A DNA stretch of 59,831 nucleotides from Methylobacterium sp. GTDB taxonomy: Bacteria > Pseudomonadota > Alphaproteobacteria > Rhizobiales > Beijerinckiaceae. The stretch covers positions 1 to 59,831 of the forward strand of contig NZ_JAIEOF010000052.1 of assembly GCF_019750675.1 (NCBI RefSeq), read 5' to 3'. Under the pieces are notes generated by a model that saw only the letters and a program-made list of their open reading frames with translations, was not told the DNA's origin and did no database searches. A program made the position numbers and the translations under genes. Below, in pieces: positions 24,569-34,196 of the stretch (its first letter is position 1; the number at the start of each line of letters is the position of its first letter).

Positions 24569-27319
24569 TTGAGTACGACCGGCGACGAGATCGATCCGCG
24601 GCGCGCGGTGCTGGCGCGCTACGACATTCTCGATACCGCTCCCGAGACCGCGTTCGAGGACGTCGTCCGCCTCGCCGCGATGCTCCTCGAGATGCCGGTG
24701 TCGCTCGTCTCCCTCGTGGATGCCGATCGCCAATGGTTCAAGGCGCGCATCGGCTTCCCGCGCTCCGAGACGACCTTGAGCGAATCGATCTGCGCGCACG
24801 CGATCCAGGGGGACGACCTCTTCGTCATCCGCGACACCACGCAGGATGCGCGCACGGCGGACAATCCCCTCGTGACGGGTGAGCCGCACGTCCGCTTCTA
24901 CGCCGGCATGCCCCTGCGAACGCCGGAGGGCGAGGCGCTCGGGACGCTCTGCGTCCTCGATACCCGCCCGCGCGATCTCACCCCGGTGCAGGCCTTCACG
25001 CTGCGGACCCTGGCGCGGCAGGTGATGACGGAGCTCGACCTGCGCCGCGCCCTCAAGGAGCGGCAGGAATCCGACCGGCGCAACGCGGCGATCATCGAGA
25101 GCGCGATCGATTACGGCATCATCGCCATGGATCTCGCGGGCCTGATCACGAGCTGGAACGTCGGCGCCGAGCGCGTCCTGGGCTGGACCGAGGCCGAGAT
25201 CCTCGGCCGTTCCGCCGACCTGTTCTTCATCGAGGCCGACCGGGCGAGCGGTATCCTCGAGCGCGAGATGAGCACGGCCCGCGCCATGGGCCGGGCCAAC
25301 GACGAGCGCTGGCACCAGCGCAAGGATGGAACCCACTTCTGGGCCCAGGGCGAGATGATGCCCCTCCGGGACGGGAGCGAGGCCCATATCGGCTACCTCA
25401 AGATCCTGCGGGACCGTACGGTCCAGCACCGGGCCGAGGAGGCCCTGGAGAAGCAGACGGCGCTGCTCCAGACCGTCACGGATCACCTCAGCGAATCGGT
25501 CTTCCGCCTCACCCGGGACGACATCATCACCTTCGCCAACCCGGCGGCGGAGGCCATGCTGGGCTGGGGGGAGGGGGAACTGATCGGGCAGAACCTGCAC
25601 GACGTCGCGCACCATCACCACGCCGACGGGCGCCCCTTCCCGAGTTCGGACTGCGAGGTCGTCCGGTCCTTGCGGACGGGCGAACCCTTGCGCGAGCGGG
25701 CGACCACGTTCTTCCGGCGGGACGGCACGCCCATCGACGTGATCACCACCAACGCCCCGATCATCGAGGCGGGCCTCGTGCAGGGCGCGGTCCTGACGGT
25801 GGCGGACGTCACCGAGCGCAAGGCGGCGAGCGCGCGCCTGCGCCGGAGCGAGGAGCGCCTCGGCCTCGCCCTCGGCGCGTCCGGCATGATCGGGACCTGG
25901 GACTGGGATTTGCGCGAGAACGTCGTCTACGCGGACGCCAACTTCGCCCGGATCTACACAGTCGATCCGGAGCGGGCGGCCCTCGGCGCGCCGCTGGCGG
26001 ACTACACCCGCAACTTCCACCCCGACGACGTGGCGATGTTCCAGGCGGAGCTCGACCGCCTCTTCGCCGGAGCCGAGGAGTTCGCCTGCGAGTACCGGAT
26101 CGTGCAGCCGGACGGCTCCCACCGCTGGGTGATCGCGCGCGGGCGCCTCGTGCGTGCGCCCGACGGCACGCCGCTGCGGTTCCCGGGCGCCTCCGTGGAC
26201 ATCACCGAGCGTAAGCGCTCGGAGGAGCGCCAGGCCGCCCTGGTGGAGCTCGGTGAGCGCCTGGGGGCATTGCACGATCCCACCGAGATGGCCTACGCGG
26301 CCGCCGAGATCGCGGGCCGCACCCTGGGGTTGACCCGGGCCGCTTACGGAACCCTCGACGCGACGGGCTGCCACCTCGACATCGCCCGCGACTGGACGCT
26401 GCCGGGCGTGACCAGCATCGCCGGCCGGCATCGCTACGCGGATTACGGCAGCTACCTGCCGGAGCTTCGGCAGGGGCGGGCGGTCATCGTCGACGACGTC
26501 GAGGCCGATCCGCGTACCGCCCCGCAGGCCCGCGGCTTTCGTGCCCTCGACGTGCGCACCGTGATCAACCTGCCGCTGCTGGAGCGCGGGCATCTCGTGG
26601 CGGTCCTCTGCCTGCACGATGCGAAGCGGCGCAACTGGACTCCCGACATCCTCGACTTCGTTCGCAACGTGGTCGACCGCACCCGCGCCGCCGTCGCCCG
26701 CCTGCGGGCGGAGGAGCAGCAGGAACTCCTCAACCGCGAACTCAGCCACCGGATGAAGAACTTGCTGGCGATGGTGCAGTCGATCGCCACCCAGACCATG
26801 CGTTCGGCCGTCGACGTCGACACCGCAAAGGAGGTGCTGGCCGGCCGCCTCATCGCGCTGGGCCAGGCGCACGACCTCCTGATGGGGGGCGCGCTGGGCA
26901 GCACCCTGATCGGCCCCGTGGTGCGCGGCGCCCTGAAGCTGCACGAGGACCGCAGCGGACGCTTCCACCTCGACGGTCCCGACCTCGAGATCGGCGCGAA
27001 GCCCGCCCTGTCCCTGGCGCTGATGCTGCACGAACTCGCCACCAACGCCGCCAAGTACGGGGCGCTCTCGCGCGAGGACGGCCACGTCGCCATCCGCTGG
27101 TCGGTCCGCCCGGACGCCGACGAGGCGCACCTCGTGTTCTCCTGGGCGGAGGTCGGCGGACCGCCGGTGATCAAGCCGGCGCGCAAGGGCTTCGGCTCCC
27201 GCTTCATCGAGCGCGGTCTCGCGGGCCAGGTCGGCGGTACCATCGCCCTGGCCTTCCCGCCGGACGGCGTCACCTGCACCATCGCCGCCCCGCTCGCCGC
27301 CTTCCAGTCCGACACCTGA
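24569..27319 (+). CDS. multidomain HWE-family sensor histidine kinase
   Basis: The 916-aa soluble protein reads GAF (about 20-160), PAS (about 170-290), PAS (about 300-415), PAS_3 (about 430-545), GAF (about 565-705), then an HWE kinase core with the phosphoacceptor in LSHRMKNLLAMVQSI near residue 730 and a HATPase N-box MLHELATNAAKYG near 820. HWE kinases often respond to light or redox and act in the general stress response. The TTG at 24569 has a good GGAGGGG upstream. No response regulator lies next to it, so the partner is elsewhere. Confidence 0.9.
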   Translation: MSTTGDEIDPRRAVLARYDILDTAPETAFEDVVRLAAMLLEMPVSLVSLVDADRQWFKARIGFPRSETTLSESICAHAIQGDDLFVIRDTTQDARTADNPLVTGEPHVRFYAGMPLRTPEGEALGTLCVLDTRPRDLTPVQAFTLRTLARQVMTELDLRRALKERQESDRRNAAIIESAIDYGIIAMDLAGLITSWNVGAERVLGWTEAEILGRSADLFFIEADRASGILEREMSTARAMGRANDERWHQRKDGTHFWAQGEMMPLRDGSEAHIGYLKILRDRTVQHRAEEALEKQTALLQTVTDHLSESVFRLTRDDIITFANPAAEAMLGWGEGELIGQNLHDVAHHHHADGRPFPSSDCEVVRSLRTGEPLRERATTFFRRDGTPIDVITTNAPIIEAGLVQGAVLTVADVTERKAASARLRRSEERLGLALGASGMIGTWDWDLRENVVYADANFARIYTVDPERAALGAPLADYTRNFHPDDVAMFQAELDRLFAGAEEFACEYRIVQPDGSHRWVIARGRLVRAPDGTPLRFPGASVDITERKRSEERQAALVELGERLGALHDPTEMAYAAAEIAGRTLGLTRAAYGTLDATGCHLDIARDWTLPGVTSIAGRHRYADYGSYLPELRQGRAVIVDDVEADPRTAPQARGFRALDVRTVINLPLLERGHLVAVLCLHDAKRRNWTPDILDFVRNVVDRTRAAVARLRAEEQQELLNRELSHRMKNLLAMVQSIATQTMRSAVDVDTAKEVLAGRLIALGQAHDLLMGGALGSTLIGPVVRGALKLHEDRSGRFHLDGPDLEIGAKPALSLALMLHELATNAAKYGALSREDGHVAIRWSVRPDADEAHLVFSWAEVGGPPVIKPARKGFGSRFIERGLAGQVGGTIALAFPPDGVTCTIAAPLAAFQSDT

Positions 27320-27605
27320 AAGCCGCCGCAAGGCCCGGTTCACGCCCGATCCGAGCGATCGGGCCGCAGGCCTAACGAATGGGCAATGCCGCGTCGCGCG
27401 GCACGGGCCAGCATTCCGGATGGGCAGCGCGGGCATCGACGGCCCGAAACGTCGAGGGCGCTGCAACTGGCACGTTCGATGCTCATGGTGCTGCGTCGCC
27501 TCATGGCGGCGGGCGGAGCAACGGCGCTCCGCAGGCGGACGGCGTGAGTCCGGATCCCTTGGCAAGAGCGGCCGCCGCGCGGCCGCCAACCTCGAGACGC
27601 ACTCC

Positions 27606-28862
27606 ATGGCCAGTTTCAAGACCGTGATGAAATCCGGTCACCCTCCGACCCTGTTCGCCGCGTTCCTCTACTTCGATTTCTGCTTCGCGATCTGGGTGCT
27701 CAACGGCGCGATGGGCCCGTTCATCACCGAGACCTACAAGCTCACCCCGGCCCAGACCGGGTTCATGATCTCGCTGCCGATCCTGGCGGGCGCGATCATG
27801 CGCTTCCCCCTCGGGGTGCTCGCCCAGTATATCGGGCGCAAGAATGCCGCCATCACCGAGATGGCCATCATCATGCTCGCGATGGCCTACGGCTTCTTCT
27901 ACGTGAACACCTACGACGAGGTGCTCGCCATGGGCGTGCTGCTCGGGATCGCCGGTGCGTCCTTCGGCGTCGCCCTCTCGCTCGGCTCGGGCTGGTTCCC
28001 CAAGGAGCACAAGGGTCTGGCGATGGGCATCGCCGGCGCCGGCAATTCCGGCACGGTGCTGGCCGTGCTCTTCGCCCCGCCGCTCGCCCAGGTTTACGGC
28101 TGGCAATCCGTCTACGGCTTTGCCGGCTGCGTAATGGCGATCCCCCTCATCGTCATGATCGTCTTCGCCAAGGAGCCGCCGGACGCGGAGCACCAATCCT
28201 TCAAGGAGCACGTCTCCTGCCTGTTCCAGAAGGACGGCTGGGCCTTCAACCTCATCTACATCATCACCTTCGGGGGCTTCATCGGCCTGTCCAACTTCCT
28301 GCCGACCTTCTTCTACGAGCAGTTCGGCGTGACGAAGGTGGAGGCCGGACGCCTCACCATGCTGGCCGCCCTGATGGGCTCCGGCATCCGCGTCGTCGGC
28401 GGCTACTTCGCCGACCGCATGGGTGGCATCCTGGTGCTGTCGGTGGTGCTGCTGGCCGCCGTGGGCTCATTCCTGCTCCTGACCGCGACGCCCTCCCTCG
28501 CGCTGACCACGGCCCTGTTCATGCTCTGCTTCGCGGCGCTGGGGGCCGGCAACGGCGCCCTGTTCCAGCTCGTCCCCCTGCGCTGGCCGGCCAACACCGC
28601 GGTCGCCGGCTCCATGATCGGCGAGGTCGGCGCCCTCGGCGGTGCCATCCTGCCGAACGTCATGGGCCTGTCGAAGCAGTATACCGGCTCGTTCGCCTAC
28701 GGCTTCGTCGGCTACGCGGTCTTCGCGGCGGTGGTGCTGGGCTGCCTGCTGGTCTGGCAGCGCAAGTGGGTCGGCACCTGGGTCGGTCCGCGCGGCAAGG
28801 TGCTGACGCCGGCAGCCCCCGAATCGGGGCATGCGGCCCCCCTCGGCCCCGTGACCGCCTGA
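27606..28862 (+). CDS. NarK-type nitrate/nitrite MFS transporter
   Basis: The 418-aa protein has about 12 membrane helices and both nitrate signatures of the NNP family: GIAGAGNSGT near residue 145 and GAGNGALFQLVP near residue 315. It would take up nitrate or exchange it for nitrite. Assimilatory nas genes usually adjoin such transporters, but none are in this window. The ATG at 27606 begins MASFKTV, typical of the family. A terminator follows. Confidence 0.88.
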   Translation: MASFKTVMKSGHPPTLFAAFLYFDFCFAIWVLNGAMGPFITETYKLTPAQTGFMISLPILAGAIMRFPLGVLAQYIGRKNAAITEMAIIMLAMAYGFFYVNTYDEVLAMGVLLGIAGASFGVALSLGSGWFPKEHKGLAMGIAGAGNSGTVLAVLFAPPLAQVYGWQSVYGFAGCVMAIPLIVMIVFAKEPPDAEHQSFKEHVSCLFQKDGWAFNLIYIITFGGFIGLSNFLPTFFYEQFGVTKVEAGRLTMLAALMGSGIRVVGGYFADRMGGILVLSVVLLAAVGSFLLLTATPSLALTTALFMLCFAALGAGNGALFQLVPLRWPANTAVAGSMIGEVGALGGAILPNVMGLSKQYTGSFAYGFVGYAVFAAVVLGCLLVWQRKWVGTWVGPRGKVLTPAAPESGHAAPLGPVTA

Positions 28863-28899
28863 GGGCGGGCGGGATCTTCGAAAGCCGGCCGGTACGGAC

Positions 28900-28917
28900 G
28901 GGGACCTTCGGGTCCCC
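28900..28917 (+). terminator. rho-independent terminator of the transporter gene
   Basis: GGGGACC-TTCG-GGTCCCC has a 7-bp stem with a stable TTCG loop, followed by GTTTCCG. It lies 38 nt after the stop at 28862. Confidence 0.75.
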
Positions 28918-28936
28918 GTTTCCGTTCGGGCGTGCG

Positions 28937-29701
28937 TCAGCCGACCTCGCCCGAGACCAGCGCGAAGGCGAGGACGTCGACGGACGCTGCGCCGGCGCGC
29001 AGGAGGACCCGCGACGCGGCGTTCGCGGTCGCCCCCGTGGTCATGACGTCGTCGATGAGCAGGATGCGGCGCCCCTGCAGCGCGGCCCGCGCGGCCTCCG
29101 GGACCCGGAACGCACCCTGGAGGTTCGTGGCGCGGGCGACGCGGCTCAAGCCGACTTGCGAGCGCGTCGCCTTCACGCGGGCGAGGTATCCGGGTTCGCT
29201 CGGCCGCTGCGCGATACGCCCGACGCGCTCGGCGAGGAGCGCCGCCTGGTTGAAACGCCGCCGCCACAGGCGGAAGCGGTGAAGCGGGACGGGCACGAGG
29301 CAATCGGCCTCGCTCAGGAGCTCCGATCCGGCACCCGCCATCATCCGCGCCAGCACGGGGGCGAGATCGAGGCGATCCTCGTATTTCAGGCGGTGGACGA
29401 GGTCGCGGGCGCCGCCCTCGTAGAGGGTGACCGCCCGGGCCCGATCGAAGACCGGTGGATCGGCGATGGCGCGCGGCGAGAGGAGCGGGCCGGTGTCGTG
29501 ATCGACGGCGAAGGGAAGTCCGAGCCGCTGGCAATAGGGCCGCTCGATCATTCGCAGGCCCGACCAGCAGGTGGCGCAAAGGGCGTGCGGATCAGCGATG
29601 GCCCCGCCGCAGCCGGCGCAGGTGGGTGGATAGACTAGGGACACTGCGCCGCCCCAGAGGCGGCGCAGTCCGGCGAAGGCGATGCTGGACGCAGGGGCCA
29701 T
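28937..29701 (-). CDS. ComF family phosphoribosyltransferase-like protein
   Basis: The 254-aa protein has an N-terminal Zn-ribbon of four Cys (CAGC...CATC, about 28-48) and a C-terminal PRTase domain with the PRPP loop ILLIDDVMTTGATA near residue 216. ComF proteins take part in DNA uptake in competent bacteria; in alphaproteobacteria the role is undefined. The upstream methyltransferase and downstream transporter genes are on the other strand. Confidence 0.88.
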   Translation of the reverse strand: MAPASSIAFAGLRRLWGGAVSLVYPPTCAGCGGAIADPHALCATCWSGLRMIERPYCQRLGLPFAVDHDTGPLLSPRAIADPPVFDRARAVTLYEGGARDLVHRLKYEDRLDLAPVLARMMAGAGSELLSEADCLVPVPLHRFRLWRRRFNQAALLAERVGRIAQRPSEPGYLARVKATRSQVGLSRVARATNLQGAFRVPEAARAALQGRRILLIDDVMTTGATANAASRVLLRAGAASVDVLAFALVSGEVG

Positions 29702-29750
29702 GCCGGCGACCCTACCCTCCGCATCGCGCGGAGGCGACCGGGTCTGCGCC

Positions 29751-29972
29751 TCAGCGCGCCGGCTGCGCCTGATTCTCCTGGCGATCGCGCTTGTTGGCCT
29801 GGTGGCGCCCGACCGCGCAGCCCGCCGCTGCGCCGAGCACCCCGTGCCCTGCCACGTGACCCGCGAGGCCGCCCACGACCGCGCCCTTGATGCAGCCCTT
29901 CGCTTCCGCGCCGGTGGTGGCGAGGGAGAGGCCTGCGACGGTGAGGGCCGCGCCGAACAGAATGGCTTTCAT
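29751..29972 (-). CDS. small exported glycine-zipper protein, 73 aa
   Basis: A Sec signal peptide (core about 4-20, EAKA-like site) is followed by KGCIKGAVVGGLAGHVAGHGVLGAAAGCAVGRH, a Gly-zipper/2TM pattern, and a charged tail. The two Cys are unusual for such a small protein. The ATG at 29972 has GGAG upstream. It is probably an envelope protein of unknown role. Confidence 0.7.
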   Translation of the reverse strand: MKAILFGAALTVAGLSLATTGAEAKGCIKGAVVGGLAGHVAGHGVLGAAAGCAVGRHQANKRDRQENQAQPAR

Positions 29973-30100
29973 GGCTTTGATCTCCGGATTCGCTGTCGAA
30001 TCGTAGGCCCTCAACAATCGGGGCCGGTTTCGCGTTCCGGGTGCTGGCGCCACACGTCCGGGCGCGCCATGTCATCCCGCATGTCTTCCCATCATTCCGC

Positions 30101-30991
30101 ATGTCTTCCCAGATGACGCCGCCACCGCTGTTCGATACGGGCCTCGCCCGCAGCCGCCTCGCCCGCGCCCGCCGGGCCGGCTACGCCGATTTTCTGCTTC
30201 GGCGGGTGGTGGAGGATCTCGACGACCGGCTCGCCGCCGTATTGCGGACTTTTCCGACCGCCCTCGATCTGGCCACGCCGACGCCCCTGGCCGCCGATCA
30301 CCTTCGTGCGAGCGGGCGGGCGGATCAGGTCCTGCGCCTCGCCCCGGTGCCCGAGCGCGGCACCGTCCTGGCCGATCCCGAAGCGTTGCCCCTGCGGGCT
30401 CAGAGCCTCGACCTGGCGGTCTCGCTCCTGGCCCTGCAGCACGTCAACGACCTGCCGGGAACCCTGGCGCAATTGCGCCGCGCGCTGCGTCCGGACGGGC
30501 TGTTCATCGGGTGCCTGCTGGGTGGACGCACCCTCACGGAGCTGCGGCAGGTCCTCGGGCAGGCCGAGAGCGAGTGCGAGGGCGGGATCAGCCCGCGCGT
30601 CGCACCCTTCGCCGAAGTGCGCGAGATGGGAAGCCTGCTCCAGCGCGCGGGCTTCGCCCTGCCGGTGACCGACGTGGAGACGGTGACCGTGCGCTACCCC
30701 GATCCGTTCGCCCTGATGCGCGACCTGCGCGCCATGGGCCTCACCAACGTCCTCACGGAGCGGCGGCGGACTCCCTTGCGGCGGGCGACCCTGATGCGCG
30801 CCGCCACCCTCTACGCCGAGCGCTTCGCCGATCCGGACGGGCGCCTGCGCGCCAGCTTCGAGATCCTGTGGCTCTCGGGCTGGGCCCCGCACGAGAGTCA
30901 GCAGAAGCCCTTGAAGCCCGGGACCGCGCAGGCGCGTCTCGCCGATGCGCTGGGCACCACCGAGCGGAAACCCGAAGGACCGAATTCATGA
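30101..30991 (+). CDS. class I SAM-dependent methyltransferase (BioC/NDUFAF5-like)
   Basis: The protein is about 296 aa. The N-terminus (LFDTGLARSRLARARR) matches the NDUFAF5/BioC-related group, whose alphaproteobacterial members modify respiratory or carrier proteins. The SAM core is degenerate: motif I is DLATPTPLAADHL. The post-I and motif IV region DLAVSLLALQHVND is clear. Starts at 30101 and 30113 are both possible. The TGA overlaps the DUF427 start (ATGA), so the two are coupled. Confidence 0.78.
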   Translation: MSSQMTPPPLFDTGLARSRLARARRAGYADFLLRRVVEDLDDRLAAVLRTFPTALDLATPTPLAADHLRASGRADQVLRLAPVPERGTVLADPEALPLRAQSLDLAVSLLALQHVNDLPGTLAQLRRALRPDGLFIGCLLGGRTLTELRQVLGQAESECEGGISPRVAPFAEVREMGSLLQRAGFALPVTDVETVTVRYPDPFALMRDLRAMGLTNVLTERRRTPLRRATLMRAATLYAERFADPDGRLRASFEILWLSGWAPHESQQKPLKPGTAQARLADALGTTERKPEGPNS

Positions 30992-31347
30992 GACAGCCCG
31001 GACCGGACCACCCCATCCACATCGCGCCGTATCCGGGGCGTGTCCGCGTCAGCCTCGCGGGCACGCTGCTGGCCGAGACCGACGCCGCCCTGGTCCTCCG
31101 GGAGGCGGACTATCCGCCGGTGTTCTACATTCCCCGCGCGGATGCGCGCTGGGCGCACTTTACCCCGAGCACCCGGCGCAGCCACTGCCCCTACAAGGGC
31201 GACGCCGCCTACTTCAGCCTGACGACGCCGGACGCCGGCGCCACCGACGCGGTCTGGAGCTACGAGGCCCCCTATGCGGCCGTCGAGGCCATCGCGGGAC
31301 ACTTCGCCTTCTACCCGGACAAGATCGACCCGATCGCGGCGACCTGA
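30988..31347 (+). CDS. DUF427 domain protein
   Basis: The 119-aa single-domain protein has the DUF427 pattern: RVRVSLAGTLLAET, YPPVFYIPRAD, CPYKGDAAYF and YPDKID near the C-terminus. These small beta proteins have no firm biochemical function. It is translationally coupled to the upstream methyltransferase. Confidence 0.85.
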   Translation: MRQPGPDHPIHIAPYPGRVRVSLAGTLLAETDAALVLREADYPPVFYIPRADARWAHFTPSTRRSHCPYKGDAAYFSLTTPDAGATDAVWSYEAPYAAVEAIAGHFAFYPDKIDPIAAT

Positions 31348-31380
31348 GGCGTCGGGAGGAGTCCGGCGGACCGGACGCGA

Positions 31381-32949
31381 TCAGGCCCGGACCTGGGACC
31401 AGAAGGCGGCCTTGCGGCCGTGCCGGCGGCGCAGGTCGTTGCGGTAGAGATCCGGGTCGGGGCTGATGGCGCCCGGCGCGATCGCGTCCGCGAGGTCGTC
31501 CAGGGCGGCGAGGTAACGGGCGGCGTGGCCGTAGGCCCCCGAGTAGGCGTGGTCCAGGATGTTGTCGACGAGGATGCGGTACAGTTCGGTGGCGGCCAGC
31601 GGCTCGCGATCTTCCAGGGCCTCGGCGGCGGGGGCCAGGACTTCGTAGCGCCAGCCGTCCCAGGTGCCGCGATACCGTTCCACGATCCGTGCCGCCCGGG
31701 CTGGGTCCGGCCAATGCGTGAAGAAGGCGAGGGCGCCGTACGGGTCGGGATGCGCTTCGGCGATCGCGAAGGCGCGCTGCAGGGCCTCGTCGTCCTCGAA
31801 GTCGGGCAGCTTGGCGAGGTAGGCGCGCAGCATGTCGCGGTCGAGGCTGTTCTCGAAGGTCCGCCAGCGCAGGTCCTGCGCGGCCTTGGAGTCGCCGAGG
31901 GCGTCGTGAATGCGGACCTCCAGGGCGATCTTCACCCGCTCCGGGACGGAGGTGTCGAACCGCCCCGTGAGCAACTGCTCCCGCGTGACGATGGTGGTGC
32001 CGCGCTTCTGCGGACGGCGGATCCATTGAAGCGCCTCCCGAGCCCGGCCGGCGGCGAGCAGGCGCTCCGCGATCTGGACGTGATCGGGCGGCTCCGGCGC
32101 GCGCCCGGTCTCGAGGGCGATGAAGGCATCGACGTCGCCGGTGCGGTCCGCGATGGACTGCCGGAGCCGCATGAGGCGGCTGCGCTCCGCCTCCGTCAGC
32201 CAGTCCCGCTCCTTCGTGCCGCTGGCGGGGGCCGGCGGCGTCGCCTGGGCGAGCGCGTCGTCGAGGGGGACGAGGGCGGCCTCGGGCAGGCGCGGGATGA
32301 GGCCGTGCATCAGACCCTCGATCAGCCCGTACCCGTCGGTCTCGAGCCGGGTCACGAGGCGCACGGCCATGGCGGTGGCATTCGCGTCGTCAAGATCGAC
32401 GATGAGCGCGGCGGCGGCATCGGCCGCCCGCTCGTACACACCGTGGATGCGGCCGCTCGAATCCTCGGCCCGCCCCAGCACGTCGCCGGCCCCGCCGAGG
32501 AAGCGAACCAGCCTGTCCAGGGCGGCGTCGGGGGCGAGGGCGGCGAGTTCGCCCACCACCGTGGTGAGCATGGCGTCGAGGTCCAGGGCGAAGGCGCGCT
32601 GCTTCATCCAGTCGATGTAGCCGCTGGCGCGCTCGAGGGCGGTCAGGCGCCGGTCGATCAGGGCCGCGACGGCGTCCGGCCCCTGGAGGGCCGCGACCGC
32701 CGCCGTCACCACCTTCTTGAAGTTGGGATTGTGCGATGCCTCGGTGAGCACGAGGGAGATCAGGCGCTCGATCCCGAGCTTGGTCAGCGTCTCATGGCTC
32801 GGCGTGGTCTTTCGGGATGCGCGCTTCGGCTTGGCCGGCTTGGCTGCCGCGTCCGCCACGGCCGGCGCCTCGATGTCCGGCCCGTCGACGTCCGCGTCAT
32901 CCCGTTCCTCGGCGGTGATTCCTGAGGTCACCGCTGCCTTGCGCCCCAT
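31381..32949 (-). CDS. DUF6880 family protein
   Basis: The 522-aa soluble, mostly helical protein has a charged, low-complexity N-terminus (about 1-55, Lys/Ala-rich) and repeat-like helical pairs with conserved aromatic residues in the C-terminal half (FFTHWPDP, YLAALDDLAD, HAYSGAYGHAARYL). This matches the DUF6880 family of Rhizobiales. The function is unknown. It may be a TPR/HEAT-like scaffold (inference). Confidence 0.72.
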   Translation of the reverse strand: MGRKAAVTSGITAEERDDADVDGPDIEAPAVADAAAKPAKPKRASRKTTPSHETLTKLGIERLISLVLTEASHNPNFKKVVTAAVAALQGPDAVAALIDRRLTALERASGYIDWMKQRAFALDLDAMLTTVVGELAALAPDAALDRLVRFLGGAGDVLGRAEDSSGRIHGVYERAADAAAALIVDLDDANATAMAVRLVTRLETDGYGLIEGLMHGLIPRLPEAALVPLDDALAQATPPAPASGTKERDWLTEAERSRLMRLRQSIADRTGDVDAFIALETGRAPEPPDHVQIAERLLAAGRAREALQWIRRPQKRGTTIVTREQLLTGRFDTSVPERVKIALEVRIHDALGDSKAAQDLRWRTFENSLDRDMLRAYLAKLPDFEDDEALQRAFAIAEAHPDPYGALAFFTHWPDPARAARIVERYRGTWDGWRYEVLAPAAEALEDREPLAATELYRILVDNILDHAYSGAYGHAARYLAALDDLADAIAPGAISPDPDLYRNDLRRRHGRKAAFWSQVRA

Positions 32950-33048
32950 GTTCCGCACTCCCCCGACACGGCCCGCCGGCCAGCGATGCACAAACGCCGC
33001 GCGAATCCAAGGGGACCGCGGGTGTAGGCGAACACGGTTGCAACCGGA

Positions 33049-33465
33049 TCAGGGGCCGAGGAGATCGAGGAGGAACGGGATCAGTGGGGCATCGGCCGGC
33101 GGCATCGGCTGGTCCTTGAGGTCGCGCGGGCGCACCCATTTCAGCGCCTGGCCTTCCATGGAGCGCGGCAGGCCCTCCCAGCGCCGGCAGACGTAGAGCG
33201 GCATCAACAGGTGGAAGTCCGGATAGGTGTGGCTCGCGAAGGTGAGCGGCGCGAGGCAGTCCTGCTTCACCGCGATGCCGAGTTCCTCGGAGAGTTCCCG
33301 GATCAGGGTCTCTTCCGGCCGCTCGCCGGGATCGACCTTGCCGCCGGGGAACTCCCACAAGCCGGCGAGCTGCTTGCCCGGCGGGCGTTGGGCCAGGAGG
33401 ACGCGCCCGTCGGTGTCCACCAGCGCGACGGCGACCACCAGGAGAATGCGAAGGGGCGCGCTCAC
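33049..33465 (-). CDS. mutT: MutT-type 8-oxo-dGTP diphosphatase (Nudix)
   Basis: The 138-aa Nudix hydrolase carries GGKVDPGERPEETLIRELSEELGI (about 42-64), a full GX5EX7REUXEEXGU box. It removes oxidised dGTP from the nucleotide pool. The GTG start at 33465 overlaps the stop of the SIMPL gene (GTGA), making a coupled argJ-SIMPL-mutT operon. Confidence 0.9.
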   Translation of the reverse strand: MSAPLRILLVVAVALVDTDGRVLLAQRPPGKQLAGLWEFPGGKVDPGERPEETLIRELSEELGIAVKQDCLAPLTFASHTYPDFHLLMPLYVCRRWEGLPRSMEGQALKWVRPRDLKDQPMPPADAPLIPFLLDLLGP

Positions 33466-34196
33466 GGGGCGATCGCGAAGGTCGCCGTGACGTCGGCGCC
33501 GGTCTCGATGGTTCCGGCCGCCAGGGGCACCGGCGCGCCACCGCGCTTGGCGCGCATCGGCGCGGGCGCCGCGAGGGCCATCGGCGGGGCGCTGGCCGAA
33601 GCCGGCGACTGGATCGACACCACCCGCCCGAGGGTGACGCCCGCCGCCTCGGCCAGCCGCTCGGCCTGTGCGCGCGCGTCCTTCATCGCCGCGCTGCGCA
33701 TGGCGGCCTCGGCTGCCTCGGGATCGCGCAGGCCAAAGCCGACGCCGTCGATGCGATTCGCGCCGCCGTCGAGGGCCCGGCGCATCAGTTCGCCGAGGCG
33801 TGCCATGTCGGCGAGGCGCAGCCGCACCGTGTTGCCGGCCCGGTAGCCGTCCGGCTTCTCGGCGAAGGATCCGTCCGCCTGACGGATCGAGCGGGTGACC
33901 GGCTGGAGCGTGACGGCGGAGGTGCCGAGATCCGCCTCCGGCACCTTGAACTCCCCGGCCAGGGCCAGGATCGCCTTGGCGGCGGCGCTGGCGCCGTCGA
34001 GGGCCACGGCCGGGCTCGCACCCCTGGCCTCGACGCCGATCTCGACCGCGGCGAAGTCCGGCACCACCTCGGCGCGGGCGCGGCCGACGACATGGATCCG
34101 GCCCTCGCCCGATCCCGGCTTCTCCTCGGCGCGGGCGTCACCCACGGACCCGAGCAGCGCCAGCGCGATGAGAGGGGCTAACCTTACGCGCCTCAC
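33462..34196 (-). CDS. SIMPL domain (DUF541) periplasmic protein
   Basis: The 244-aa exported protein has a signal peptide ([11 protein letters not shown], then DARA) and a SIMPL/DUF541 fold with [18 protein letters not shown] near residue 40 and [19 protein letters not shown] near residue 175. The family is linked to oxidative-stress resistance. The GTG at 34196 overlaps the argJ stop, and no later ATG leaves a signal peptide. Confidence 0.85.
   Translation of the reverse strand: MRRVRLAPLIALALLGSVGDARAEEKPGSGEGRIHVVGRARAEVVPDFAAVEIGVEARGASPAVALDGASAAAKAILALAGEFKVPEADLGTSAVTLQPVTRSIRQADGSFAEKPDGYRAGNTVRLRLADMARLGELMRRALDGGANRIDGVGFGLRDPEAAEAAMRSAAMKDARAQAERLAEAAGVTLGRVVSIQSPASASAPPMALAAPAPMRAKRGGAPVPLAAGTIETGADVTATFAIAP

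Noticed and set aside
24398..27619. Open frame of over 1000 codons antisense to the HWE kinase gene
   Set aside because: It is GC-driven; its product is low-complexity (Arg/Gly/Asp/His-rich) with no domain, while the plus strand has a clear multidomain kinase.
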